From Bryobacterales bacterium (lineage in GTDB: Bacteria; Acidobacteriota; Terriglobia; Bryobacterales; Bryobacteraceae), in assembly GCA_020851555.1 (NCBI GenBank), contig JADZCM010000040.1, positions 1 through 64,000 of the forward strand: DNA of 64,000 nt, read 5' to 3'. Position numbers and translations under genes: made by a program. Below the pieces are notes generated by a model, which saw only the letters and a program-made list of their open reading frames with translations, made no database searches and was not told where the DNA came from. The first letter of the stretch is position 1. The number at the start of each line of letters is the position of its first letter. Shown piece after piece: positions 45,477-54,111 of this stretch.

Positions 45477-46127
45477 ATGTTGGCCGCCAGGTTCGTCATC
45501 GTCGCGTTAGCGCTGGCGGGGCGCGCGCCGGCGGTGGACGGGATTTCCAAAGACGAGTTCCGTGAACGGCGGGCGGCGCTGCGCGCAGTTCTGGGAGACG
45601 GGATCACCGTGCCGGCGGGCCGCGTGGCCGGCGAGGCCGATTCCTCCCGGTCGGGCTTTGTCCAGGATTCGAACTTCCTCTACCTGACTGGCCGGCGAGA
45701 GCCGGGCGCCGTGCTGCTGCTGCTCCCTCCGTCGGGCGAGATGCTCTTTCTGCCCGCGCGTGACGCTCGCGGTGAGAAGCACTTCGGCCGAACGGCCGCC
45801 GCGGACATCGCCGCTGCCACCGGCTTCGAACGGGTTCTTCCGGCCGGGGACTTCGAGTCGCACGTGGCCCGGGCGCTCGGCAGCCGCCTGAACCACCCGG
45901 CCGGGCGCCACGTGGGGCTGGACGTACATGACGCCGGCGCTCTCTCTACCTCCGGTCCCCTGGAGCCCGGCATGGTGATCACGGTGGAGCCGGGGATCTA
46001 CCTGGAAGAGGAAGGGATCGGCATCCGCGTTGAAGACGTGGTTCTGGTCACCCGGACCGGCGCGGAGGCGCTGAGCCTGTCACTCCCCAGGGAACCGGCG
46101 GTGATTGAGAAGGCGCCCGCCAGGTAG
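45477..46127 (+). CDS. internally deleted aminopeptidase P-like protein
   Basis: 216 residues; full-length relatives have about 430-470. The signal peptide is at about 1-19. The N-terminal AMP_N domain runs from 24 to about 135 (FRERRAALRAVLGDG, QDSNFLYLTGRREPGAVLLLL). It then jumps directly to the C-terminal end of the M24 catalytic fold: RHVGLDVHD (His145, His151), VITVEPGIYLEEEG (Glu171), GIGIRVEDVVLVT (Glu187). The two metal-binding aspartates of E. coli PepP (Asp260, Asp271) and the region around them are gone, so peptidase activity is unlikely. The frame is intact and has a promoter. Confidence 0.85.
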   Translation: MLAARFVIVALALAGRAPAVDGISKDEFRERRAALRAVLGDGITVPAGRVAGEADSSRSGFVQDSNFLYLTGRREPGAVLLLLPPSGEMLFLPARDARGEKHFGRTAAADIAAATGFERVLPAGDFESHVARALGSRLNHPAGRHVGLDVHDAGALSTSGPLEPGMVITVEPGIYLEEEGIGIRVEDVVLVTRTGAEALSLSLPREPAVIEKAPAR

Positions 46128-46134
46128 GCATTCG

Positions 46135-47991
46135 ATGAAGCCGGGCGGACGGGTGGCGGGATATGCCGGGGTGCTCGTCCTCTCCTTCGCCGTGGCCGTT
46201 GTGTCGAGCTACACGCCGCTCGGCAGGCAGATCGACAATGACGCCTACGACTGGATGTTCCGCCTGAGGAAGCCCTCGCCCTGGACGCCCCAATCCGTGA
46301 TCCTGGGCATAGACGAGGCTTCCTTTCAGGCCCTGGGCGGAGTTCGCGGCTTGCGCGGCATACTGTCGGACGTGCTGGAGCGCCTCGCCCCGCTCTCCCC
46401 CAAGGTGGTGGCCGTCGATCTGACCCTGTCCGACGCCGGCGAACCGGCGGAGGACGCCCGCCTGGAGGCGGCCATGGGCCGCACCGGAAACCTCGTGCTG
46501 GCGGCGGAGTTGATGCCGGGGGGGACCGCCTGGCAGGACCCGCTGGAGCGCTTCCGGCAGCATGCCTCAGCCGTTGGACACGTGCACGCCGCACAGGACC
46601 CGCTGGATGGCGTCAACCGCCAGGTTCCCCTGGAGAAGGCAGCCGGGCGCGAGCGGCACTGGGCCCTGTCGCTTGAGGCCTACCGGCTGAGCCGGGGCGC
46701 CGCCCGCATCGTCGAATCGCCCGAGGAGTTGCGCGTCAACGATCTCATCATCCCCGCCCGGAGGGAGGACGCGCGTGCCATCTACGTGCGGCGGCTGCCG
46801 TCGGGACCGCACGGCGGTACGGCCATTCCACGCATTTCCGCGGTCGAGTTGCGCGACGACCCCGCGGCGGCGGAGTCGCTGCGGGGCAAGGTGGTCCTGA
46901 TCGGGGTCACCGCGCAATCCGCGGCGCGGGACAGGCTGATGACTCCCTACAGTTCCGAACAGCCCATGCCGGGCGTGGAGATTCACGCCAACGCTTTCGA
47001 GACTCTGGCGCAGAACAGGTTCGTGAAAGCAGCCGGGGACACGGAGGTGCTGCTGGCTTGCGGCGGCGCGACGGTGCTGGCCGGCCTCGTGTTCTGGCTG
47101 CTCTCCGGGTGGGCCGCTTACGGGACCGCCCTGGGACTGCTTGCCGCCGCGACAGCCTTGCCCTATGCGCTGTTCTCGCGCGATACCGTGTTCCCGCCGC
47201 TCGCGCTGGTGGCGTCCGCCTGGCTCTCGGCGGCGGGGGCCGCCAGCTATCAGCATTTCACCGCCCGGCGCCAGCTCAGGCGCGCCGAGGCCGAGAAGAC
47301 CCGCTACCAGCAGGCGGTGCACTTCGTCACGCACGAGATGCGGACGCCGCTCACCGCCATACAGGGCTCCAGCGAGCTGATGAGCCGCTACAACCTCAAT
47401 GACGAGAAACGCAAGCAGATCGCGGACCTGATACACTCCGAGTCGCGGCGGCTCGGCCGCATGATCGAAACGTTCCTGAATGTGGAACGCCTGTCGGCCG
47501 GCCAGATGGAGATGCGGCGGGAGCAGGTTCCGCTTTCGGAAGTAGTCCAGGTTTGCCTGGACCGGGCCCAGGCGCTGGCGGACCGGAAACAGATCACGGT
47601 GGAACGGACCGTGCTGGAAGATGCCACGCTGGCGGGCGACCGCGAGTTGCTCGAGTACGCCTTCTACAACCTGCTGACCAACGCCATCAAGTACTCCCCA
47701 TCGGGGGCCAGGGTTACCGTCGCCGGCCGCCAAGCGTCCGCCGGTTTCCGGCTCTCCGTACGGGATGAGGGAATCGGGATGGACCGTAAAGAAGTCGAGA
47801 GCGTCTTTCGCCGCTTCTATCGCACGCGCAGGGCGATCGCTTCCGGAGAGGCAGGTTCCGGCATCGGGCTTTCCATCGTGGAGCAAATCGTAAGCCACCA
47901 CGGGGGTAGAATCGAAGTCGAGAGCGCTCCGGGAAAAGGCTCTTGTTTTACGCTGGTATTGCCCGTGCCGGGTGACGGCGCGGCGGGGTGA
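46135..47991 (+). CDS. CHASE2-domain sensor histidine kinase
   Basis: 618 residues from the ATG at 46135, with AGGTAGG upstream. One N-terminal helix, then the periplasmic CHASE2 domain at about 35-290 (YDWMFRLRKPSPW, VILGIDEASFQALGG, KVVAVDLTLSD). Three more helices lie at about 300-375. HisKA has phospho-acceptor His400 in VTHEMRTPLTAIQGSSELM. HATPase_c follows, with NLLTNAIKYSPSGARVTV and GSGIGLSIVEQIVSHHGG. It senses an extracytoplasmic signal and phosphorylates the regulator encoded ten bases downstream. Confidence 0.93.
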   Translation: MKPGGRVAGYAGVLVLSFAVAVVSSYTPLGRQIDNDAYDWMFRLRKPSPWTPQSVILGIDEASFQALGGVRGLRGILSDVLERLAPLSPKVVAVDLTLSDAGEPAEDARLEAAMGRTGNLVLAAELMPGGTAWQDPLERFRQHASAVGHVHAAQDPLDGVNRQVPLEKAAGRERHWALSLEAYRLSRGAARIVESPEELRVNDLIIPARREDARAIYVRRLPSGPHGGTAIPRISAVELRDDPAAAESLRGKVVLIGVTAQSAARDRLMTPYSSEQPMPGVEIHANAFETLAQNRFVKAAGDTEVLLACGGATVLAGLVFWLLSGWAAYGTALGLLAAATALPYALFSRDTVFPPLALVASAWLSAAGAASYQHFTARRQLRRAEAEKTRYQQAVHFVTHEMRTPLTAIQGSSELMSRYNLNDEKRKQIADLIHSESRRLGRMIETFLNVERLSAGQMEMRREQVPLSEVVQVCLDRAQALADRKQITVERTVLEDATLAGDRELLEYAFYNLLTNAIKYSPSGARVTVAGRQASAGFRLSVRDEGIGMDRKEVESVFRRFYRTRRAIASGEAGSGIGLSIVEQIVSHHGGRIEVESAPGKGSCFTLVLPVPGDGAAG

Positions 47992-48001
47992 GAACTGAGG
48001 A

Positions 48002-49336
48002 ATGCGAAAGCTGCTGGTCGTGGAAGATGACGGAGCGGTGAGAACAACCATCTCCACCTTCCTGGAGCTGGAAGGATACGCCGTCGAGGCCGTGTCATCG
48101 ACCAGCGAGGCCCTCCGGCGGCTGGAAAAGGAGAGCTACCCGATCGTCCTTTCCGACATCTACCTGGACGAGCGCACCGGCCTGGATGTGCTCGCCGCGG
48201 CTCGCGCCCGCGACCCGGAGTGCCGCGTGATTCTGATGACGGCCCGCGGAACGATGGAGACGGTCATGGCCGCCACCCGCGGGGGCGCGTTCGATTACAT
48301 CGCCAAGCCGTTCGAACTGGACGCGCTGCTGGCGGTCCTGAAGCGCGCCGAGCACAGCCTGACGCCGGAGGACGCGGACGACGAGACGGATATCGACGAC
48401 CTGCCCGAATCGGAGATGATCGGCAGCTCGCCGCAGATGGTGGACGTCTACAAGACTCTCTCCCGGGTCTCTCCGACCGACGCCACGGTCCTGATCGAAG
48501 GCGAAACGGGAACCGGGAAGGAACTGATCGCCCGCATGATCCACCGGAACAGCCCGCGAGCCGGCCACCCGTTCCTTCCCGTGGACTGCGCCTCCATCGC
48601 TCCGACCCTGCTGGAGAGCGAGTTGTTCGGAGCGTTGCGCGGCGCCTACACCGGCGCCGACCGTGACCGGATGGGCATCTTCGAGGCGGCCAACCGCGGG
48701 ACCGTTTTTCTCGACGAGGTGGGGGACATCGACCTGAGCTTCCAGCTCAAGCTGCTGCGTTTCTTGCAGGAACGCGAGATCCGCCCGGTGGGATCCGCCA
48801 GAGCCAGACCGGTCGATGTACGGGTCATCGCAGCCACCAACCGGGAACTCCAGAAGCTGGTGGAACAGGAGAAGTTCAGGGAGGACCTGTGGTTCAGGCT
48901 CAACGTCGTCCGGATCGGACTTCCGCCCTTGCGTGAGCGGACCGGCGACGTTCCCCTGCTGGCGCACTACTACCTGAAGAAATACAACCAGCGCTACGGG
49001 CAGAATACGCGCCTCACCGAAGACGGGCAGCGGGCGCTCCAGGACTGCACCTGGCCCGGCAACGTCCGGCAGCTCCAGCACATGATGGAGCGGCTCGCCA
49101 TCCTGGCCCCCTCCGGGCGCATCGACCAGCAGGCCGTGTGCGCCGCCATCCGCGACACCGAGCCCCACGAAACGGCAGGCGAGACGCTGGCCCAGGCGGA
49201 AATGGACCAGATTCGACGGGTCCTTGCGGCAACGGGCGGCAACAAGAGCCGCGCGGCCAGAATCCTCGGCATTGAGCGGAAGACGCTGTACCGCAAGCTG
49301 GAGCGGACCGGCGCGGTGGACGACGCAAGCGCCTGA
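48002..49336 (+). CDS. NtrC-family sigma-54 response regulator
   Basis: 444 residues. The receiver domain at 1-115 has phospho-acceptor Asp52 (VLSDIYLD). The AAA+ domain at about 140-375 has Walker A EGETGTGKELIARMIHR, the sigma-54 contact loop as GAYTGA instead of GAFTGA, and GTVFLDEVGDIDL. The C-terminal Fis-type HTH is at about 400-440 (GGNKSRAARILGIERKTLYRKL). It activates RpoN-dependent promoters on phosphorylation by the kinase upstream. Target genes are not identifiable here. Confidence 0.95.
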   Translation: MRKLLVVEDDGAVRTTISTFLELEGYAVEAVSSTSEALRRLEKESYPIVLSDIYLDERTGLDVLAAARARDPECRVILMTARGTMETVMAATRGGAFDYIAKPFELDALLAVLKRAEHSLTPEDADDETDIDDLPESEMIGSSPQMVDVYKTLSRVSPTDATVLIEGETGTGKELIARMIHRNSPRAGHPFLPVDCASIAPTLLESELFGALRGAYTGADRDRMGIFEAANRGTVFLDEVGDIDLSFQLKLLRFLQEREIRPVGSARARPVDVRVIAATNRELQKLVEQEKFREDLWFRLNVVRIGLPPLRERTGDVPLLAHYYLKKYNQRYGQNTRLTEDGQRALQDCTWPGNVRQLQHMMERLAILAPSGRIDQQAVCAAIRDTEPHETAGETLAQAEMDQIRRVLAATGGNKSRAARILGIERKTLYRKLERTGAVDDASA

Positions 49337-49368
49337 CGATTTTCCGTGCTTTTTCTCCGGAGTGAGGC

Positions 49369-49374
49369 TAGAAT
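49369..49374 (+). promoter_or_regulatory. -10-like box of the 48-residue membrane protein gene
   Basis: TAGAAT, 78 bases upstream of the ATG at 49453. It separates the small gene from the response regulator transcript. No clear -35. Confidence 0.35.
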
Positions 49375-49452
49375 AAGACGGGACTTCTCATAGCGGCGGG
49401 TTTCATATCCGGCTTCATAGAGTCAGGTTTCCGGCAAGGGAGGGTGGGAACC

Positions 49453-49599
49453 ATGTTCGATAGCCTGGATGACCAGATGAAACACGACGTCAAGGCGGAG
49501 AAGACGGCCAAAGAGCGTCTCTTGCAGTACCTGCTCGTGGTCGTTCTGTGTGTGGTGGTTTTCGTCGGCGTGTATTTCGGAATCAGGCTGCTGGAATAG
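49453..49599 (+). CDS. 48-residue single-helix membrane protein
   Basis: Begins MFDSLDDQMKHDVKAEKTAK, then one membrane helix (YLLVVVLCVVVFVGVYFGI) and the C-terminus RLLE. AAGGGAGGGTGGGA precedes the ATG. The charged, DDQMKHD-containing N-terminus is probably cytoplasmic. Similar tiny proteins seem to occur in related acidobacteria, from general familiarity rather than a search. The function is unknown. It ends 13 bases before the convergent glucosaminidase-like gene. Confidence 0.7.
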   Translation: MFDSLDDQMKHDVKAEKTAKERLLQYLLVVVLCVVVFVGVYFGIRLLE

Positions 49600-49611
49600 G
49601 GTGTTGCGGCT

Positions 49612-50100
49612 TCATTGCCCGTCGCCCGGCCTGGCCGGGTCCGGATCGAGGAGCCCCATGAGCGCCTTGACCCGCTTTGGATAGTCGCTAAACGGGTTGT
49701 AGGTCGAGAGGATTCCGTCGAGGTTTTTATCCCGGTAGAGGTGGGAGTGCGCCAGGCGGGAGGCCACATGGTGAATTCCGGCGCTGACGGTGGGAAAACT
49801 CAGTTCGCAGGACGCCCAGCCGAAGATGTTGTTGTTTTTGTAGTTCTTACCCCCGCCTGACTCGATGAGGGCCAGGCTCGGCAGAAGCCTCCAGTCAAGG
49901 CCGTTCCTGTCCGCCGCCAGGAGGAAGTCCTGTGCCAGTTCATCGGCGGGCGAGTCGAACGAGCGAAAAAACTCCTTTATTCTCAACAGCCTCGGATCTG
50001 TTTCGTAGTCCGGCAAGCCGAGTGTCTGGCTGGTGCTGGTCATGGAGGTCGCAACCGCAAGACCTCCCGCGACCACGATGTATCTGTAGATTCGTCTCAT
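49612..50100 (-). CDS. exported glucosaminidase-like (lysozyme-fold) protein
   Basis: 162 residues from the ATG at 50100. An N-terminal signal or anchor segment (YIVVAGGLAVATSM) is followed by a domain with LLPSLALIESGGGKNYKNNNIFGW, matching the start of glucosaminidase/lysozyme-like folds, where Glu80 would be catalytic. FPTVSAGIHHVASRL and ILSTYNPFSDYPKRVKALM follow the same pattern. It probably cleaves peptidoglycan. It is too diverged for a firm enzyme name. Confidence 0.72.
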   Translation of the reverse strand: MRRIYRYIVVAGGLAVATSMTSTSQTLGLPDYETDPRLLRIKEFFRSFDSPADELAQDFLLAADRNGLDWRLLPSLALIESGGGKNYKNNNIFGWASCELSFPTVSAGIHHVASRLAHSHLYRDKNLDGILSTYNPFSDYPKRVKALMGLLDPDPARPGDGQ

Positions 50101-50224
50101 GATTGCGGAACACATCCCAGGCGGCTAAAGCTGCCGGAGAGGCATTCCAAACTGCTCGGGCTACTTCAACCCACGCCCTCGCTTCAGCCGGTCGTCCCAG
50201 AACGATCACGGCCATATGAAGAAG

Positions 50225-50230
50225 ATTATA
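50225..50230 (-). promoter_or_regulatory. consensus -10 box of the glucosaminidase-like gene
   Basis: TATAAT on the minus strand, 124 bases before the chosen start. No -35 match at 17-base spacing. Confidence 0.4.
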
Positions 50231-50259
50231 CCAAACTACCGTGGAGATGTAGGGTTGGG

Positions 50260-50293
50260 AAAAAATCCAGCCCCGGCTGGTCGCCGGGGCTGG
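50260..50293 (-). terminator. Rho-independent terminator of the FecR-like gene
   Basis: On the minus strand CCAGCCCCGG and CCGGGGCTGG form a perfect 10-bp stem around a seven-base loop, followed one base later by six Ts (50260-50265). It lies 35 bases after the stop of the FecR-like gene. This is the strongest intrinsic terminator of the window. Confidence 0.85.
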
Positions 50294-50328
50294 TCGAGGA
50301 GAGAAACCTTCTGTTGGCCGGGGACTGA

Positions 50329-51240
50329 CTAGCGGCTGATGGTCTTAGAGTCTTCGCCTCTGGTCAGGCCCAACGCGGCGCCGCCGCCCGCTGCCGCTAT
50401 CGCCACGCCCGCTATGACGGTTTTCGCCGCGCTGCCCGTACTGGCCGTCTTCGCACCCCCCGGGGCGCTGCTTTTCCCCTTTGCGCCGGCGGTGACCTCC
50501 GGTTTTACCGCGCAACCGCGCCCCAGAGTCTGAATCCGGGTGACCTGGAGGATGTGAGTACTCGTTTCACCGGATTTGACACCGGGCGCAAGCGTCCCCG
50601 TGACGGTCACCCGATTACCGCTATGGCGGCTCAAGTCCTTTCCCGTCAACTCAAAGCTGACGTTGGCGGTCTCGTCCGTTATCCGAAACCCTCCGCCCGA
50701 TGCGATCAGGCAGCCGGTCGCAACGACCGGTGGAGCCGCGCTGGCCGCTTGGGTGGTGAAGGCCCGCGCCATGCCGGGTTCCAGCGAGGCCACCAGCAGC
50801 CCCTCGGACGTCAACACCTGCCAGGATCCCGCCAGGGGATTGACGGTGGTCGTTCCGGCGTCCTGGTGCGAGACCTGGGCAGATGCCGCCGGGGAACTCG
50901 GCCGCACGTACAGTCCTCCCGCTTCTATCCGCAAGGCGGACGCCCGTTCCAGTCTCGCTTCCCCCTGCTCCAGCACCAGCCGCCCGGCGAAGGTCCTCGC
51001 CGTGGAGCCTGTGGCCAACACTACCTGCGCGCCACCCTGAAGATGCAGCAGCGACGGGACGGAACCCGTCTGGATAAGGCTGCCCTCCAGCAGCGTCGCC
51101 TGGTCCCGGACGATCGCGCTGTCGAGGAGGAACTGGCCCCCGGCAGTCGCGGTCCCGATAGCCGGCGAGGAGGCGGAGGCTGGAGCTAGAGACCCGCCCA
51201 GAAGCACGAGGGCAACAGTCAGAGTCATGTAGCTGTTCAC
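50329..51240 (-). CDS. exported FecR-like/DUF5818-like protein
   Basis: 303 residues. The signal peptide is about 1-23. Residues about 30-110 resemble a FecR-type beta fold (ATLLEGSLIQTGSVPSLLHLQGG, GEARLERASALRIEAGG). A small OB-like domain at about 180-240 (GCLIASGGGFRITDETANVSF, GNRVTVTGTLAPG) resembles DUF5818 proteins of acidobacteria. A Lys/Gly/Ala linker and a C-terminal hydrophobic helix (TVIAGVAIAAAGGGAALGL) end the protein, so it is probably membrane tethered. No sigma/anti-sigma pair is adjacent. Confidence 0.72.
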   Translation of the reverse strand: MNSYMTLTVALVLLGGSLAPASASSPAIGTATAGGQFLLDSAIVRDQATLLEGSLIQTGSVPSLLHLQGGAQVVLATGSTARTFAGRLVLEQGEARLERASALRIEAGGLYVRPSSPAASAQVSHQDAGTTTVNPLAGSWQVLTSEGLLVASLEPGMARAFTTQAASAAPPVVATGCLIASGGGFRITDETANVSFELTGKDLSRHSGNRVTVTGTLAPGVKSGETSTHILQVTRIQTLGRGCAVKPEVTAGAKGKSSAPGGAKTASTGSAAKTVIAGVAIAAAGGGAALGLTRGEDSKTISR

Positions 51241-51465
51241 GCATTTCCTCCCGATGGATCCGAATCAGCGCAACGGAGTGCGCATTCGAGGTGTCCATCG
51301 GCGGGACGGGTGGAGCGGATTAGATGGTAAGGTAAGGACTGTAGAACGGCATTGAAATGGCCGAAGGGCGAGTCTGGAGACACGCCTTACATGGAGCCGT
51401 GGATGGGCATCGGGCGGCACGGCGGCTGTGTTGCCCCTTCCATAAGCTCCCGGAGGAGAGGCAGG

Positions 51466-52713
51466 ATGATCCGTCAAGTCGGGGGCGCGGCTAACGGGAC
51501 TCCGGCTTCCAACCGATTCGCGAGTGTGCGCGCCGCCGCCGCAGCAGCTGTAATTGCCTGGCTCGGCGTGGGCCTGTACTGGACACTGCGGTTGGGCGTG
51601 GCCGACCGTCTCTATCATCTGGGAACCCCAACCGCCGTGGAGCGGGCACGGCGGCTAGCCCCCAGCAACGCCGCGTATTTCGCCTCGGCATCTGCCGGCC
51701 GGGAAGCCCTTTATGAAGCGGTTTCCCGAAACCCGCGTCTCTCTTCGGCCTGGATCGATTTGGGGCTGCTCGCTGAGACCGAGGGGAACCCACGGGAGGC
51801 GGAACGGTGCCTCCTGGAAGCGGCTCGGGTGGACGCCTCCTACAAGCCCCGCTGGTCCCTGGCCAACTTCTACTTCCGGCGCGGCGAGAACGGGAAATTC
51901 TGGCTTTGGGGGAGGCTGGCCGCCGATATGGCCTACTATACCCAGACACCGCTCTTCCGCCTTTACTGGCAGGTGACGCAGGAGCCGGAAGTCATTCTCG
52001 AACGCGGCATTCCCCCTCGTGGGAACGTCCTGGCGCAATATCTGCACTTCCTGCTCACGGAGAACAGGCCGGCCGCCGCGGAACAGGCCGCGCAGCGGCT
52101 CATTCCCGGAAGCACCACGGCGGACCTGCCGGTGCTCCTCCTATACTGTGACCGGAGCATAGCCGCGGGGCGGGTGGACGCCGCGCTGGCCGCCTGGAAC
52201 GCGCTCTGCGGGCGTGGCCTGCTGCCCTACCATGCCCTGGACCCGCAGCGGGGCCTCTCGATCACCAACGGGGACTTCGGTGCGCCTCCTCTCGGGTCCG
52301 CTTTCGACTGGCGGCTGCACCGTATCGAGGGTATAGCGGCTACTCGCCTGGATCCCCCAAACGGCCTGCGGCTTGTTTTCACGGGCAGGCAACCGGAGCA
52401 TTGCACGCTGCTCGAACAAACGGCGCCCGTTGAGGCGGGAGCGCCCTACCGGATGTCATACAAGTGGCGAGGCGACACCCTCCCCAAGGCGGATGGATTG
52501 CGCTGGGCCGTGACCGAACCGGGCACGGGCCGCGAACTGGCGGCCGGCGCCCTTGTGGGCGGGGACGGCGTGTGGCAAGACGGCGTGCTCGGCTTCTCCG
52601 CGCCGGTTGCCGGCGGGGCGGTGCGCCTCGCCCTGGAGTATCACCGGGCGCCGGGCACGACCAGAATCGAAGGGAGCCTCTGGGTTCGGGAAGTCTCGAT
52701 GGACCTGCGCTGA
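51466..52713 (+). CDS. membrane-anchored TPR protein
   Basis: 415 residues from the ATG at 51466, set by GGAGGAG seven bases upstream. A longer frame from 51352 is rejected. One N-terminal membrane helix (AAAAAVIAWLGVGLYWTLRL). TPR-like repeats follow (SAWIDLGLLAETEGNPREAERCLLEAARVDASYKPRWSLANFYFRR). A C-terminal beta-rich domain (ITNGDFGAPPLGSAFDWRLHRIEG) resembles carbohydrate-binding modules. Proteins of this layout often accompany exosortase or polysaccharide systems; none is seen here. Confidence 0.75.
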   Translation: MIRQVGGAANGTPASNRFASVRAAAAAAVIAWLGVGLYWTLRLGVADRLYHLGTPTAVERARRLAPSNAAYFASASAGREALYEAVSRNPRLSSAWIDLGLLAETEGNPREAERCLLEAARVDASYKPRWSLANFYFRRGENGKFWLWGRLAADMAYYTQTPLFRLYWQVTQEPEVILERGIPPRGNVLAQYLHFLLTENRPAAAEQAAQRLIPGSTTADLPVLLLYCDRSIAAGRVDAALAAWNALCGRGLLPYHALDPQRGLSITNGDFGAPPLGSAFDWRLHRIEGIAATRLDPPNGLRLVFTGRQPEHCTLLEQTAPVEAGAPYRMSYKWRGDTLPKADGLRWAVTEPGTGRELAAGALVGGDGVWQDGVLGFSAPVAGGAVRLALEYHRAPGTTRIEGSLWVREVSMDLR

Positions 52714-52932
52714 TTGCTCACACCCGACACTCTGCGACACCACAAAGGCGGAAATAGCGGCAATCCCGCGGCGGAGGGTAGATCAGGCCGCGCCGCAGTT
52801 CTCGTTTCAGCCGGACCTTAGCGCCGGGAACGCAGCAGGCCAACGCGTTCCGTGGCCTGCCGGTCCGGCCCCGGCGTGACAGGCATCGCCGCTCCATCGC
52901 CTGCCCCACCGGCACAGTGAACAGAATAGGCG

Positions 52933-53313
52933 CTAGTTGGACTTCTTCGCCACGAACTCCACGGGGGCGCCGCCGCCGCGTCCGCCCTGCATCGTGCGCG
53001 AGAACTTGATCTCGTTCCCCGCGACCGTGCCCTTGTAAATCTGCTTAATCTGCATGTCGCCGAAGGACATGACTGTCATGAAGGAAATATCATTACCGCT
53101 GATCTTTCCTTCAGTAATTTCCTGGTCGCCCCTCTGCGACGAAACGGTGCCGGTGAGCTGTTCGCCAGATGCCTTGAACGTAAAGGTCTGCTCCATCATA
53201 TTGCCCTGCCGTCCGGGAATCTGCGCTACCCACTTACCGCTAACGTCAGCCGCAGCCGCCGTGCATACAAGCACCAAGAGCAGCGCGATAGTCGAAAGAA
53301 CTACTGTCCTCAC
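52933..53313 (-). CDS. small exported beta-rich protein, paralogue A
   Basis: 126 residues from a GTG at 53313, placed there by AAGGAGG upstream and a signal peptide (VVLSTIALLLVLVCTAAAA). The mature part begins DVSGKWVAQIPGRQG and contains EQLTGTVSSQRGDQEITEGKISGNDISF, a lipocalin-like repeating strand pattern. It ends in a GGRGGGAPVEFVAKK tail. It is paralogous to the gene at 53437. The function is unknown. Confidence 0.72.
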   Translation of the reverse strand: MRTVVLSTIALLLVLVCTAAAADVSGKWVAQIPGRQGNMMEQTFTFKASGEQLTGTVSSQRGDQEITEGKISGNDISFMTVMSFGDMQIKQIYKGTVAGNEIKFSRTMQGGRGGGAPVEFVAKKSN

Positions 53314-53436
53314 AAAGGTTTCCTCCTTAGGGTTGAAACTCACTAAACGTTGAGACGACGAGAACTGCCGGCAGATTACATCCGTTCCGGAGGACCGGCT
53401 GCGGAGCCGGCCCCCGGCCAACGCAATCAATGAAGA

Positions 53437-53829
53437 TTATCCAACCTTCTTGGCGACAATCTCCTGCGGCTGTCCGCCTCGTCCGCCGCCGCCACGGCCT
53501 CCCTCACGGGTTCGGGTGAGTTTCATCTCGGCGCCGGAAACGGTTCCCTTGTAAATGGTCTTGAAGTCCGTTCCGCCGCGGCTCTGCACGATGGCGAAGG
53601 AAATCGTGTCGCCGCTAACCTGGCCTTCGCTGATGGTCTGCTCGCGCTGACCCGTGCTCATGGTGCCCGTCAGCTTGCCGCCCTCCATCTTAAGCGCAAA
53701 GGTGATTTCCTGGGTTCCGCCGTCCCTGCCGGGCATCTGCGCGACCCACTTGCCGGTGACATCGGCGGCGGAGGTGGCCATGACCGAGAGCGTCAGCAAA
53801 ACGAGCAACAACTGCACTCGTACTTTCAT
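53437..53829 (-). CDS. small exported beta-rich protein, paralogue B
   Basis: 130 residues from the ATG at 53829; AAAGGAGA lies upstream. Signal peptide LLLVLLTLSVMATSA, then DVTGKWVAQMPGRDG, GGKLTGTMSTGQREQTISEG and QVSGDTISFAI, colinear with paralogue A. The tail is Gly/Arg-rich (REGGRGGGGRGGQPQEIVAKKV). It lies 123 bases upstream of paralogue A on the same strand; the two probably arose by tandem duplication. Confidence 0.75.
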   Translation of the reverse strand: MKVRVQLLLVLLTLSVMATSAADVTGKWVAQMPGRDGGTQEITFALKMEGGKLTGTMSTGQREQTISEGQVSGDTISFAIVQSRGGTDFKTIYKGTVSGAEMKLTRTREGGRGGGGRGGQPQEIVAKKVG

Positions 53830-53883
53830 CAACAATCTCCTTTCTCGGGTCCCCGCCCTAACTGCTCCTGACTCACTGAGAGA

Positions 53884-53912
53884 AGTCTACACCCGCGGCG
53901 CCGGCAAGGCAA
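53884..53912 (-). promoter_or_regulatory. sigma-70-like promoter of paralogue B
   Basis: On the minus strand TTGCCT (53907-53912) and TAGACT (53884-53889) are separated by 17 bases. This is the only good -35/-10 pair noted in the window, 54 bases before the ATG at 53829. Confidence 0.5.
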
Positions 53913-54111
53913 GGAGAATGGATTCCAGGATTTCGAGCTACTATCGGCACACTATGTTGGGGCGAGACTCCGTTCGTACCGCCCCGGCCCTGCCGGCCGC
54001 CGGAGTGTTCGCGCGGCGCGCGGCGGACAGGCCAAGGCGAGGCGGTCCGGCCGGGAAGGCAGTCCCGGCCGGCACGCTCCATGGCGCCCCGCACCTGGAG
54101 AGGCGGTCCCG

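Noticed and set aside
53873-54094. 73-codon minus-strand frame between paralogue B and the peroxidase
   Set aside because: No ribosome site; it overlaps the promoter of paralogue B and has low-complexity Arg/Gly composition.
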